Origin: Aquilaria yunnanensis | Taxonomy: Eukaryota > Streptophyta > Magnoliopsida > Malvales > Thymelaeaceae | Assembly (NCBI GenBank): GCA_039654915.1 | Contig: CM077594.1 | Coordinates: forward strand, 11,002,001-11,066,000 | DNA length: 64,000 nucleotides | Direction: 5' to 3' | In this document: in pieces, positions 9,196 through 22,907 of the stretch | How positions within the stretch are numbered: the first letter of the stretch is position 1 | Layout: each line of letters starts with the position of its first letter | Position numbers and translations under genes: made by a program | The notes under the pieces: model-generated | Told to the model about the DNA's origin: nothing | Databases searched by the model: none | What the model saw: the letters and a program-made list of their open reading frames with translations, nothing else

Positions 9196-9829
9196 TTGTA
9201 CCAGAAAGAGAATACCAGGTGTCCATCTAACAAAGACTACACCCTAGATTCTGGACTAAATCTAGGAGATTTTTACTATTAGATTACTTTTGCAAGCTTT
9301 CAAAGATACAAGTTTATTCAAAGGATTCCCTGTCATTCGAAAATGTATGCGGACTGTTAGGTCAGATCTGACTTGGAGCCCTTCCAAAATCAATGTAATT
9401 CTAGCTCAAAATCTTCACTTTCAATTACCAATCACATCGGGCCTAGGAACTTGGACTCGACCAACTGTTGGACCTTGAGTTTCAATATGACAGAATTTTC
9501 AGTTGAATGTCCAATTGAACCTTTTTGATAATCATATTTGGCATTTGGGTCATTCCAACTTGGAAGATGAGGCTACTTGGTCTTTGCTACCATTGATATA
9601 GGTGATAGCAGAATGCTTTCTTCAGCCAAAACTGTGATTAACTTTCTGTCAATAATGAATTTCATTTTTTGGTGTAATGAGGAGGGAATTGCTCCGGCCA
9701 TATTTTCTATCTTGGACTCTATATCTATGAGACGTCCTTCGGTTTGTTCTGCCATTAGTCTTGTTTGGAGCCGAGTTGGATATCGGTGTTGAGGTCCAAT
9801 TTTACCTTTTTAAAGTAAGATTTATTAGA

Positions 9830-10012
9830 CTCTACATGTATGTGATTGATGCAATGAATGCATGCATGCATGCAATGTGAGATTATGTTTTTATCAGACT
9901 TTGTATGCGCGTGATTGATGTAATGGATGCATGCAATATAAAGTGAGATTATGTTTTTATCGAACTTTATATGCACGTGATTAATGTAATGCATGCATGC
10001 GATGAGTGAGTT
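9830..10012. repeat. About 70-bp tandem repeat, three copies
   Basis: Units read roughly ...cacgtgattgatgtaatg-gcatgcatgc-gtgagattatgttttt. Alternating tgcatgcatgca runs make each copy self-complementary. Non-coding. Confidence 0.75.
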
Positions 10013-10730
10013 TGCTTATCCATTATCGTAGAACTTCAAAACTTTTAGTTGTCATTATAAAGACCAAAAAGTTAGCATAATTTGATGCGTGGTTTTGATG
10101 CATGAAGAATAATTGCACAGAACGGAAGTATAACAAAAGAAAAATAAGGTTATTAACAAGTTAAATAGTAATTAACAACTCATGAACTATTATGGATAAA
10201 CAAGTTAAAACCATACGAAGAAAAGCGTAGAGTAACAACACAGCATAACGAGGATATGCTTATGGCGTTGGTAAAATGGTAGAAATTCTATGGTCAGTTC
10301 TATGGTTAAGTGGGGAGTTCTATATGCATAAGGTGGTTTATCAAAAAGGCAAGGGATAGTTCCCGAATCCCGTCACTAAATTATAGTGACAGCCCGATTC
10401 CTTACCCTCTAGGGTTAATGTAAGGAATGGATTAATTCGAGTTGTAGCTTTTCGTGGGCCCATGCAGAGACTAACCGTCTCAGAAGGCAATACACTACTT
10501 TGCTACTTTGAAACCGGTGAAGGCTTGGAGACCATGGCCTCACAAGGACAACAACACCAATTCCGCTTAGAAAGAATTGTGTTCGATTTGAGGAAGCTCG
10601 GGTATAGAGCTTCATATTGTGAATGCATTATGAATGTTTAGAATAAGTAAATATAACATATAAATCCACATAAAAATAAACAAAACAGAACAAAATAAAT
10701 CAACTTTTAGGCTTGACTCACTAACCAGGG
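10013..10730. other. Leader-like region next to the primer-binding site
   Basis: Just downstream (in minus orientation) of the PBS. It contains paired segments such as agtgacgggattc/gaatcccgtcact-like stems near 10360-10400 and a 66-codon minus frame at 10415-10615 without known domains. It fits the untranslated leader of an LTR element. Confidence 0.3.
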
Positions 10731-10748
10731 TCCCCAGTGGAGTCGCCA
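10731..10748 (-). other. Primer-binding site of an LTR retrotransposon
   Basis: On the minus strand this reads TGGCGACTCCACTGGGGA, starting with the TGG expected opposite a tRNA CCA end and of the kind seen in Tat/Ogre-type plant elements. It lies 3 bp inside the proposed LTR end. The tRNA assignment (Arg) is from memory and less sure than the PBS call. Confidence 0.7.
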
Positions 10749-10751
10749 AGC

Positions 10752-13700
10752 TGTGGCAACGTGCGGGCCGTTTTCGGGAGTCGCCACCAATCAGTTTTCT
10801 TAGGTCGATTGGTCACCTTAAAATTGGTCTGCGAGAGTTCGGGAATCGGGAGTACGGTTACGCTAAAACAATATTGTTATAGCGCCCAAAATTGGCACCT
10901 TAGTTGATTTTAATTTTGTTTTACTTTGCTTTTAAATAATTTTCAGTTAACTTAGAAATTTTAACTGAATTAGTCGAAATGTGGATTTTTAAGTTAATTT
11001 GTATAGAATTTTATACTTCCGAACCATGGACTCTGCCGAGTCATTTGGACACGGAAGATTTGGATTCCAAACCATGGACTCTGCCGAGTCATTTGGACAC
11101 GGAATTTGACGAAATTTTAATCAATTAATCCATATCGTAAATATGGATTTTTATGTTTTTATTTAATTTATTTATTTTAAAAAGGTTGATATTTTCTAAA
11201 CCGTAGATCCTGCCGGATCATCCGGATATGGAAATTATTTTAATTTTTAGTTAATTATTTAATTTTTATGGAATCAATTATTAGTTTAATTATTAATTTG
11301 GAAATTTTAGGTTTATTAATAATCTAAAAATTTGATTTTTCTTTCTTTATATTTTCTTTTCTTTTCTTTCTTTTCTTTCTTTTTCTTTTCTTTTTACTTT
11401 TCTTTTTATTTTCTTGTTTAATGAAAGATCTTTATCATTTATTTTTTTTTAAGGAACCAAAAATAAATTTTTTTTTTCAAAGAGTTATATATTTTTTAAA
11501 AAAAAAATCTTGATATTCATATATTTTATTTTATGTTTATTCTTTTTATTTGATAAAATATGAACGAAAAAGTAATTATTTAATTAAGATTTTATTTATT
11601 TAATAATGAAACCAAAGATTTATATGTATATTATAAAAATAAAAGAAAAGTCTTGATATTTATATTTTGATATAAGGTTTTTAAAGTAATTATCTAATTT
11701 GTAAGTCTAAAAAAAATACATCCAATTAATAAGTCTAAAATATTTAATTCTTTTCTATTTATTTTATCTTATATTTTTTTTTGAAATCATTTGGCTAAGA
11801 TTTTTGTTTATTTAATAAAGGAATTAAAAAGTTATATTTTTTTATTATTTTAAAAGAAAATAAGTAAAAATATAAAAGTTTAATTTTCATATATTTATTT
11901 TTTTAAAAAAAGTTTTTCTTTGTTTTTATTACTGGATAAAAAAAATAAAGTAAACTATTTAAAAATTAATTTTATTTTATACTTTACTTAAAAAATTTTG
12001 GTTTTCGAAACCATGGATCCTGGCGGATCATTTGGACATGGAATTTAATTTAAAATTTAATTATTCAATTAATTATTAAATAGCACACGCAGCCTGAATT
12101 TTTCTAAGTGTGATTTTTTTAATTATGTCAAACTAATTTCATATTAATTATTAAAAAGTCTAAATCTAATTATGTTTAATATTAATTCCTAAGCTAATTC
12201 ATAATTATCTAAACAAAACTATAAAAGGAAAACATAAGTAAAACAATGACTAATTTGTAAATCAGAACAACATTAGAGACTCAATTAGACAAATAAAATA
12301 AATCCAGGGGTAAATTATTTATTAAAAATGTTTATCTAACCTAATCATGCAATTATGCTTAATATTAATTTTATTTATTTATTTGTGCTCATAATCAAAT
12401 AAAAACATGAATGAAAATAAACATTAGTGACCAAATTGTAAATCAAAACAACATTAGAGTCTCAAATAGACAAAAATCAAATAAATCCAGGGACAGATTA
12501 TTTAAAGAAATATCTATGTATCCTAATCATATAATTAAGCTTAATGTTAATTTCTAAGCAAATTTATGCTTTTAATTATCTGAACAATTAATAAACATCA
12601 GTACATCAATGGCCAGATTGTAAATCGAAACAAACATATGGTCTCAAATAGGCAAATCAAAGGAATCCATAGGCTAAAAATTAATTATGCCCAAAATTAT
12701 GGATCAAATCAGATCTGGATCGATAACGAGTCGGTTTGCAATCCGAGTTTCATTTTTTTGTTTAATTTTTACTTTCATTTTTTTACTTTCGGGGCTTTAA
12801 ATAAATGCAATTAATATCCAAACCATGGATTCTAACCGAACTACCTGGATATGAATTCTGTAATTTATTATCATACTATATTCATTCAAGAGTTTTATTA
12901 AATCTACCCGGAATGATTTTTTAAATGGATCGTGAATATTAAATAATAAATGAACTATCCTAAAATTAAATAGATAAAAAGGATGGATATAAAATTAAGT
13001 AAAACAATCTAGGTTATAATCCTACATGAATTTTATGACTAAATTTAATTAATGGCCAAAATAGACAAGTAAACAAAAGAGATTAAAGAAAAGAAAACAA
13101 TAAAAACTTGCTGTAAGTGGTTAATCTGCAAAAGAGAATATGTTAGTGACTTAAATGAACAAAATGAAGAAAACTAAGGATTAAACAAGGATGTTTACCC
13201 AAAAAATTAAAAGAACAGTCTTTGACTTTGGTCAAAAATTAAAAACGCGTCTGGCGTTTTTTACTTCTTCTTCCTTCTTCGTTTTTTTTTTTTTCTTCAG
13301 GCACGACGAGGGGGGGCTGCGTAGCTGGAGCAATGCACGACGGCGGAGGGGCTGCTAGGCGCGGAAGAGGAGGGGAGATGGAGGGCGACGGGCGCGACGG
13401 GAGCGGAGGAGGCTGGTGGGAGGCAACACGGAGGCTGGCTGGACGGCAGGGAGCGAGGCGAGCAGGGGACGCGACGCGGCGGGCGAGGAGGCGCGGCAGG
13501 GGACGCGACGCGGCAGGGAAGGAGGCCGGAGACGGTGACTGGAGTGAGAGCAGCAGGCGGGCGGCAGACGCGGCGCTGAGCGGAGGGCGAGTGGGAAAGG
13601 AGGGCGAAGGCGTCGTCGAGGCGCGGTGGAGCTTGGGCAGGGGAGATGAGAGAGAGAGGGAGAGTGTTTTTTTTTTTTTCTGTGTGTGTGTGTTCTGTGA

Positions 13701-14269
13701 GAGAGAGAATAGAAACCGAGAGGGAGAAGGATAAAGATCGAAACCGAGAGGGAGAGAGAGGGAGACCGTTTTTTTTAATTTTTTTTTTTTGTGTGTGTGC
13801 GTTGTCTGAGAAAGAGAATAGAAACAGAGAGGGAGAAGAAACAGAGAGGGAGAAGGAGAAAGATCACTTAGAAAGGGAGAGAGAGAGAGAGGGAGAGCGT
13901 GAATGAGAAAGAGGATGAGAGAGAAGCTGATAGAGGAAGAAGAAGTTAGTGGAGGGAGAAGAGAGAGATGGAAGGCTAGCTCTCGGACTTCAGAGAGCTA
14001 TCCGTAGATAAGATGAGATCGTCCCCTCCCCCGATTAATAATTCAGCCGAAGGATCGAGAAGGGAGATATTTTTAATTTTTTTTTATTATTTATTATTAT
14101 TTTTATTATTTTTATTTTTATTATTATTACACACACATATTTTAATTAATTTGATTTGATTTGATTTGATTTATAATTAATTAATTTTTTTTAATTAATA
14201 ATTAATAATTTTTTAACACATATTTGATAAAACAAAAATGCCCTTAAACTAATATATATTTTATTATTA

Positions 14270-14301
<32 letters not shown>

Positions 14302-14339
14302 TATTTTTTTTAAGGTCGGACGAAATTGGGTGTCAACAG
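10752..14339 (-). mobile_element. Long terminal repeat (about 3.6 kb) of a Tat/Ogre-like element
   Basis: On the minus strand it begins TGTTGACACCCAATTTCG at 14339, a typical start for long plant LTRs, and ends ...CA at 10752, three bases before the PBS. Contents are very AT-rich, with a GC-rich, GA-repeat island (13300-13980) and a recurring motif around ccatggactctgccgagtc (11024, 11070, and diverged at about 11198, 12010 and 12820). No gag-pol is seen on the internal side. The partner LTR would lie left of the window or be lost, so a solo LTR or non-autonomous element cannot be told apart. Confidence 0.65.
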
Positions 14340-17300
14340 ACTATTTGGCCTATTTTCAAAAGGTTAGTGGTTTATTTGGCCGGAAAAAAACACCAGTGGT
14401 CGATTTGGGCTGAGTAGGTAACTTTAGTGGTTTTTTCATTATTTTTTCCCTTTTTTTTTTGGTTTTACGGTAAAACATCTATTTAGTCATTGAATATTTC
14501 AGATATACCAGAATGATCCCCAACTTTCACATTCTGTCACGAGATAGGGTGAAGACTATTTCTTCGACGGTGGTAAGACTGCCAGATAATAACGCTTAGG
14601 GACCATTATTTTCCAAGACCAACAATGCAGGGACTGTGATATATTTGTCCAATTTATGTTTTTTTTTTTTAACTTCACAGGTTGAATGGTCAAATCTCCT
14701 TTTGGTCCTCAATATAACAATTCTACCATAATAGTCCCCAGCTTTTTCAATCTGTTGGAAACTTTTAGAGAAAAATAAAATATGGTTTGTTTAAATTTAA
14801 AATGATAGATTCTTAAAAGAAAATGAGAGACATACCTTCATTAACCATATTAAATACCAAAAGCTTTTTTTTTTATGTGGTTTTATTCAAATGTTTAGTT
14901 AGATAAGTTAGATTCAAAGTTTTAATGAATTGAAACATATACACAATTGACATAATGCACAAGTGTTTTATATGAGTTTGATTCTAAGTTTTAATTAATT
15001 AAAATAGTGCATAATTTATATTATGCATAGGTGCTTGGTTTTTAAAATGTTCCATTTTACCACTGATTCATTAATATGTAAAATTTCAGAATAAGTTATT
15101 GAATGTATATTGTGCAATGTTATCCTACATTATAAATGCTAGAGTCATTTTTTAACTTTATTAAGAAAATTATTAAACCCTTAATACTTAAAGTTTTCTA
15201 TTTGTTGGCTTGGTCTAAACTTCTTTTTGTTATCTTTCTTTATTATTATTTTCTAAAATGAAACCTTAATCATTATAGTTTATCAACTTTTGAGTGTGGT
15301 AATGGTTTATTTGACTTTAGTCAATTTTTTTCCTTTTTATTTTTATTAAGTTAACAGTTAAATCATTAATTGATTACCATAAATTAAATACATTTTCATG
15401 TTTTGGTCATTTTGTTATTATTGATGATTAAGCTTTATAGCACCAATGATTTACTTTAAGGTCTATGGTTTACTAAAATAATTGAGTCCATTATTTTTTA
15501 AATTAAAAGTTATTTTTTCTAGATAAAATTTTCATTTATATTGAAAATTGGATTTTGAGTTAATAAGGCATGAAAAATTTTAGTAAATTATTTTTTATAA
15601 CATAAGAAATATATATCGTTTCAAAACGCATACAATGTTTTGTTTTACAAAATTATATTTCAATCATAACTAATTATTTTAATGATAGGAACATAATATA
15701 AACAAAGCCCAATTCAAAAATTAAAATAAACCAAAATTTTAATTAATTAATTTGAATCTATTGGTTGGAAATTTTAATTTCTTATTATTAAAAATTATTT
15801 TCATTCTAAATTTATTGAAAAAAAAATACCAATTTCAAGGTGTGGTTATCAAAACTTTATAATATTCTAAAATATGATGTGTTTTTTACTATTCATCTAC
15901 AATGAAAATCACGGTGTATGAACATTGTGTTCTTTTTTTGCTTTCATGTTTTTTTTATGTGATTGATTTTTTTTTTTAACTTGACCTTTTTTCACATAGA
16001 AATCACTTTCACGAGGACCTGTGACTTTATTTTTAATAATTTCAATATGTCTCACGTTTCTTTTTTATCAAACATATTTTTAGTACATGAATTTATACAT
16101 TTTTCCATTGTAGTCCTTAATTTTTGTTCATTGATCATTTTAATCCCAAAATTTAATAACTAGGCTATTTCCATTTGTTCTTTTGGCCACTAATTTTTTT
16201 GTTCTTTTTATTTATTGTCTACTAAAGCAAAATCTTGGAAACATGGTTTGTTTCTTTTCTTTTTCTAATCAACCAAAATGATTTCATTTAATCTTTTTTG
16301 TTGCTTTTATTATTATTTTTTTTAAACTTTAATCACCATATAAGAGTTGTCTATTTTTTTATATGGTTTGAGCTAATTTTTTTTAGTTAATGTTTTCATT
16401 TTTTTTTTTTATTAATTTGATGATTAAGCCTTTAATTCCTGAAATTTTACATTTGTTCTCTTGGTCTAAAAACCAATCATTAAACCTCATTTTTTGTCAC
16501 TGAAATCTCACACTTTGTCTTATTTTATCAACTTTTTCATATTATTTCTCTTTTCTAAAAGAAAATTTTAACCAATAAAGTTTATCTCTTGATACTTACA
16601 ATATTTTTGTTAGTTCTTTTTGCCCCAAAACTTTATCTTGATTTTTTTTATCTCGATTCTTACTTTTTTTTTCTTCTTATTTTTATGAAATTTTTTGTTG
16701 TTGTTAATGGTCACTACTATTTATATTTATGTTTAATGTTGAAACAGATTAAACCTCCGTAACGCGTGAGCATCATGTACCTTGTTATATAACTATGTTT
16801 ATGAGAGCGGGGTCAAAATAAAAATCTTAATATTTTTTTTAAAGACAGCACATAGAATAAACCGGGTGTACGTAATACGTACTCATTCAAGGAAGCTATC
16901 TGCAAAGAATTCTTTTCACTGCAAGCGGTTTCCTTCGATTTCTTTGGATCGTGATTGGAGTGGCTGATCAATTTTCACGACTGCTTTTTTTTTGTGTATT
17001 TTTTTTTTGTTGCTTTTCAGATTAGTAATTTTCTTACCCCCAACTCTCCAGCAATATCCATCACCGGCGATGTGCGGTGGCGATGACGATGCTCCGATGA
17101 TTGCGGGAGGTAGCAGGCTGGTTGCTTTTCAGACGTTCTCGGCCTTGATTCACACAGACGATGGCGAGGCTTGATTCACAACGACGGCAGCGACAATAAA
17201 CTAAGCATTGAAGTGTTTATAATTAAAGTGTGATTAATGATAATATTGATTATTGAGGAAGTGTTTTTTGTTGTTGGTTTGGCGAAATCCTGGCGTCTGC

Positions 17301-20300
17301 GCTAATATGGATGGCTTGTGTAGCTGAGTGTGCCATTGTTCCAGCTTGTTGTTCTCCTTATGGGCTTGATTGATGCCTTTCCGGTTTGCGACTGAGCTTT
17401 TTTCTCTCCTACTTCCTTTTGATCTATTTTATTACCTTCTTTCGAAAAAAAAATCCAACAAGTGTCCACTACAAATTATTTGAAGTGTCTTCGATTTTTC
17501 TAATCTGTCTAATCTAATTTTATATATACATGTAACAAGACAATCTCTAGGGAGATATTGACATTTTCCTTAATTTTTAGGGAGATAGTAACATGTGGCA
17601 ATTTTTTATTTTTTTTTATGCCAAAGTTACTACAAATATGAAAAAAGAAAAATCCTAAAATGCCCTCTGGACAAGTGACAACCATTAAATCTTTTTAATG
17701 AAACGAACTGTGTTTGCTGCAATAGTAACAAACATATTTTATACAAATTAGGAATCTAATTTTTTGCATAAACCAATTGGGAACGAATCAAAGAAGAAAT
17801 GTTTAATTAGGATTGTTGGTATTTCAAAAAAAAATTAAGGAAATTTCATATTAATTACACCACTAATTAACATGTGTCTAAACATGATTGAAACACATAA
17901 TTGCAAAGTGTAAAGGTTTTGAACTTTTAAAAGTAAGATTTTTCAACTTTTAAATTTCTGTTATTCACTTTCCCTAAATGACAAATGATAATTAAGGAAA
18001 TTCAAACATTCTATTAGCTAAGATTTCAAATTGAGATCAAAGAAAAAAATCAGCTTTTAAAATTCGATAATTTACATTGAATAGTTGTTGTTACGAGAAC
18101 TTTTGAATCTAATAAGGAAATATCCAATCACCAATTTTGCAAATGGTCGGACCTTCAAATTGTTGCCAAATTTGTTCTTAGCAATTAAAAAAGAATTAAC
18201 ACACAATTAATTATCCATTTAGAATTTAACCAAAATTAAGGAAAAATGACACAGAAAATAAAAGAATTGCTATTAACATATATTGTTCGATTACTATATA
18301 AATCCATACATCAATTCCATTCTTGCATGCTTCAAATTCATTCTACACTTTTTGAGTTTCCCTACATCTACAAAATGAATCACATGAATACCTATTTTCT
18401 GTGAGCATTATAGGTAATGCACTCAAAACGCAAAAAACTTTGTTTTTTATGAGTCGATAATGCATTCTATCTTAATTCTAACATTATTATTTTTTCAATT
18501 TAGGTTATAGAATAGCAGACATTAGCAATAAGAAAAAAGGTAACAATCCATTACTATTATTGATCATCACTATTGTATTACATATTTCAGTTGGCCTTTT
18601 ACTACACCATTGAACTAATGCCAAAATTTTGTTGTTTGCCTTATAGTTTGAACATACCGCGGAATCATAATAGGTATTGAAATCCTTGACCTTATGTTTT
18701 TATAATTAAATCATCTACAACAGGCCTAACTAATATTAAAAAACATACTTATTCATACAGATTACTAAATCACACCAAAGTTCATAATACTCTCTTCTTT
18801 GAAAGTTTAGTCATTTAATTTCATTTGTTAGTAACTTTACCCATTAATATTAAGAAATTTACTTGCTGGAAAATCATATCAATCTTTAATTGAAAAATAA
18901 TAGATAAAAAATATTGTTTTCAAAAAAAAAATAATAATAAATAAAAACCAAACAAATATAACCATGACAGTCCAATACTGGTAAGCCTCTTAACAGCAAC
19001 TATCTACCGAGTAGCTAGAAAGCCATAGAAGGAGACGGAGAACTAGTGGGGTGGCAAAATTTTTGCTGCATAAAATGGCCTTGCAATGGTTTTATATGAA
19101 GTTCCATAGAAACATTTACACTTTAAGTCTTTAAACTATCATTTTAGTCTTCTAACAGTCCCTCCTTTCTGACCCGATTTACATATAAGCACACATATTT
19201 TAAATATGATTATAATAACCATAGAGAATTACTATTTTCAGTCCTTGAAAGTGTTTCCTTATTCAATTGAGTACTCAAATTGTGTTACCTTATCGGTTTA
19301 CTTTTTTGAATCCAAGGTCTTAAGTTTTAATATTAAAAAATGTTACGTCAAAGATGTATAAAATTATTGGCATTAATTTTGCAAAAAAGAATAAAAAAAT
19401 AGACTAAATATGGTATATATAAAATGATCACAAAAAACCACTTCTAACATAACATCTAAACATTAGAATTAAATTAGTGTTGGTTATTGTGATTATATAT
19501 GCGTATAGGCAGTTAAGCAACAATAATTGTAGTATTAATTGTGAGCCAGTTTGGCCAATTAATTCTTTTTTCTTTTCCATACACCAATAAAATTTTATGT
19601 TCATCACTAATGTGGTCTTGGTATTGTGAAAGGAAAAAAAGTAACTATTTGATTTTCTTTATATTACGTAATAATGTAAAAGATCTCGAGCTTGGTTAAA
19701 TTAACTAATTTAGGTCTGAAAATTAAGAGAATATAGAACAAAATTTGGGCCAATTAAATTTTGAATGTAAGGTACCATTTGAATTATTGGATCCATAAGA
19801 AACATAATAAAAGAAAAAACAAAATGGGTTAACTCCAAAAAGGTTACTTTAATTCTTATACTTCTCGTAACAGGTGCTTAAATTTTAAATTCTGGCATTT
19901 GACCCCCTCAATTTGCATAATCATAATGTAGCATGTTTGAAATAAAATTTTTATATATTAAAAACTTGAATATGAGTTTAGAAAATATGTAAATTACTTG
20001 AGGAATCATTTTGAAATTCTACAATCTATATCCCGAAGCATGACCAGAAAGGGAGTCTAATATTTCTACCACTACCACCATATTATCATATTAGGAGATT
20101 CAAGTTGTAGAAATATTGTACGCAAATATAAAATAGTATCTATTTATAAATATAAGTGAAATCCTTATTAATTAGGATGTGAACATGAATTTACATGCTG
20201 GAGTTTTGACATCACCCCATTTATCACTTAACAAATACTTCCCCAACAGCTATACCTAATCTTCAATCTCTAGTCATTTACAAAACATTTTTTTTTTTTA

Positions 20301-20700
20301 ATAATGGAATGGAATAGATTCTAATACATAACTCCTATTTGTTATTTTAGCTATATGACCCCGATGAATCTGAACTTGGTAAAGATTGATTTTGAACATA
20401 TCCCAATGGCTACTGAATAATCATCAATTTTGTTCCACAACTAGCTGTTATTATGGATTGATAAGACTTTACAATATATTATTACTGATTTCGTTATTGA
20501 TTAACATGAGTCTCGCCATCAAGAACATTCATCTCTAATTTCTTATTTTACAATTGCCAGATTTTATAAGGAGTTTCCTAATGCTATGAAATTACTAATC
20601 CTTTTCCTATGGCTATTTTTGGATCTCGTGGCAACATCTAGCATTTAAGCTAGTTACATTTAGAACTCAAAGTATCTCTCTGTGTTTTTTAAAATAAACC
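14340..20700. other. AT-rich intergenic DNA
   Basis: Long A/T runs, old transposon debris and no convincing gene. Around 14480-14760 two direct repeats contain agaatgatccccaactttc-like text. Around 16740-17400 the base composition becomes more balanced, with a 60-codon frame (16992-17174) beginning near an intron-like tttgttgcttttcag, but no family is recognisable. Confidence 0.5.
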
Positions 20701-21210
20701 TATATTTAAATGTCAACTAAAGTCTTATAAAGTGTCTACTGATAATTTGATAAGTGTCTCATCAATCTCCTAAGTGTCTACTAATAATCTGATAAGTGTT
20801 TACCCTCTCCTTAAAATATGTCTTCTATTTTTCTAACAATTTAGGAAGTGTCTACTGATAGCCTAAGAACTGCCTACTAAAGAAGTACTCCATCTGTCCT
20901 AAAAGTTTTGCTTCATTTGTTTTTGACAATTAATCTATGATTTTTTATTTTCAACATTTTAATATATAAATAAAAAAATATTTGTATATGAATGATAATT
21001 CAAGATATGTAGTTTCTAAATATATATATTTTTATTTTTTCTAACAAATAATAATATGAATAAAATTAAGTCAAAATACAACAAAAAGTCAAATGTATTA
21101 ATTAAAACTTCTGGGACGGAGGGAGTATCTACTAATAAACTAAGAAATGTCTACCCTCTTCCTAAGATGTGCCGTCTATAATTTTCTAATATGTGTCAAA
21201 TTACATCTAA
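20700..21210. repeat. Degenerate repeat of aagtgtctactgataat
   Basis: Short direct repeats (gtgtctact-ataatctgataagtgt) on both sides of the MITE at 20886. The MITE appears to have landed inside this older array, since the repeat resumes at 21130. Confidence 0.6.
20886..21127. mobile_element. Stowaway-like MITE
   Basis: Starts tactccatctgtcctaaaa and ends tctgggacggagggagta, the inverted tactccctccgtccc terminus typical of plant Stowaway (Tc1/mariner) MITEs, bounded by TA on both sides. About 242 bp, AT-rich and non-coding. Confidence 0.85.
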
Positions 21211-22560
21211 AACTAAAAGAGGGCATATTAACCTACAAATATTATGAAATTAGAGACAGCTTCCAGATTGTGTCTTAATATGTCAACTTATAATAAATAA
21301 ATTTTATTAAAGATGTGTCTACATCTAATACAGAGATGTGTCTGAACATATTTCAAAATGTATCTGACCAAAAGTAAATTAAAAAAAATGTACTAAAGAA
21401 GGAAAATAAAGCTCCGAAAAAGTATTGAATTGGAGATGTACATAGGGTATATACAAGTGACAAACACTCTCAGACTCCATAGTCAGACCTTGAATTAAGT
21501 TGGAAAGTTTCCCAGTAAACAAAATTCTCAAACTCCACTCAATCTTAAAGCTAATCGAACCAATGCTTCCAAAAATTATTACTCTTTAGCTTTTTGTGAA
21601 TTCCAGAAACACATGTACGACTTTCGTTGTTGAAGGTTAGCTCACTTCTACCAATTGCAACACAATTTCTTGCATCATGCCACCACTGGACAGATTTTAT
21701 TGCTAAGGGAAAGCCGAGCAAATCAGCTTACTGTTGAGAGCAAACAATAGCTTCTAGCATCTGATGGAAATTCTTAACTCTTTCATCTCGGAATCACCGA
21801 ATCACCAGAAATTGTCGCTGCACTAGTCGAGCTTCATCGATTGGCGCCAACTGCATGGCGATCGCGATGGGGAAGCTTGCACTGCAATGGCAAATTAGAG
21901 AAAGCTGGTGAAGAAGAGGCATAGAGCTGAGATGGTGGTGACGGTGCCGCTAAAGTGGCAAGAACAAGAGGGAATGGTTGAAAAACAGGAAGATGGAATT
22001 TTAGGGGTAGTTTCGTCAATTGAAAAGAATTAGTGAGCTGATTCCGTGGGCTTCTATCATGAAACATTGTTGGGTTGTTGTCTGCAATTGCACACAGGTC
22101 CACATTAAAAGGACTATTAAACTAATGCATTTTAGTATGCATCTATATTGACAGACAAGTGCATCCTGCCTTCAAATGCGGCACTTCATAATTGGCAGTG
22201 ATAAGCCAATATATGCTGCTAACAATGTGAGGCCCCCTACACCATTGAGATCTAACAATGTGTAACCCCAACACCATTGAAATCTAAGTCACATAATCCT
22301 TCTCTTTCTATTGTGAATCGCTTCTCTCGCTATCAACTGTAGTTACTGTTCTCATTTTTACAGCATTTTTACTTAAAATTTTAAAAAAAAATGACTCTTT
22401 GCTACTATCGATTCTGCTTCGCACTCTAGCTTTCCAGACGCTGTGTGACTTAGATTGGAACCTACATTGGACAGTCTAGATTAGACCGAGAAATTCCCTA
22501 CGTGATTTCAAAAAAAAAAAAAGGAAAAACCGCTTCTGGTTCCGTTAAAATTCTTGTGAA
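21211..22560. other. Intergenic DNA downstream of SEC8
   Basis: No gene recognised. A proline/serine-rich minus frame at 21834-22103 has no family signature. The stretch from about 22560 to 22907 probably contains the SEC8 3' untranslated region. Confidence 0.4.
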
Positions 22561-22907
22561 ACTGAAACATGAAACACGCGACACTCCTGCAACTCCTGAG
22601 ACAGAAAAGTATGTACAGGTCTGCCTACAAACAAACGCACACAGGCCGCTTAATTACATTTCAAAATTGTAAACAACGATAGTGCTCCCCTGGAACCACC
22701 AAAACCCAAACAGGAAAAACCAAGTTAACAGAATGAACAAATATACTGTTGCATATACAATAGAACCCCTACATCTGATATTTGCCCAGAAACCATGTGG
22801 CTGATTCCGAACCATAGAGAGAATCATCTAGGCATGCAGGCTAGAAGCACAAAGTTGGGGGCAGTTGTCATGTGAATCACATTACCAGGAACTTTCACCT
22901 TTTCTTA

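Noticed and set aside
13333..13734. 133-codon Gly/Arg-rich plus-strand ORF
   Set aside because: Low-complexity GC- and GA-rich island inside the LTR. No domain, composition explains the open frame, and it overlaps a second frame of the same kind.
16992..17174. 60-codon ORF in a more GC-balanced patch
   Set aside because: Intron-like acceptor before it, but no domain and no partner exon could be supported.
21834..22103. 89-codon minus ORF
   Set aside because: No recognisable family and no splice context; Pro/Ser-rich chance frame in intergenic DNA.
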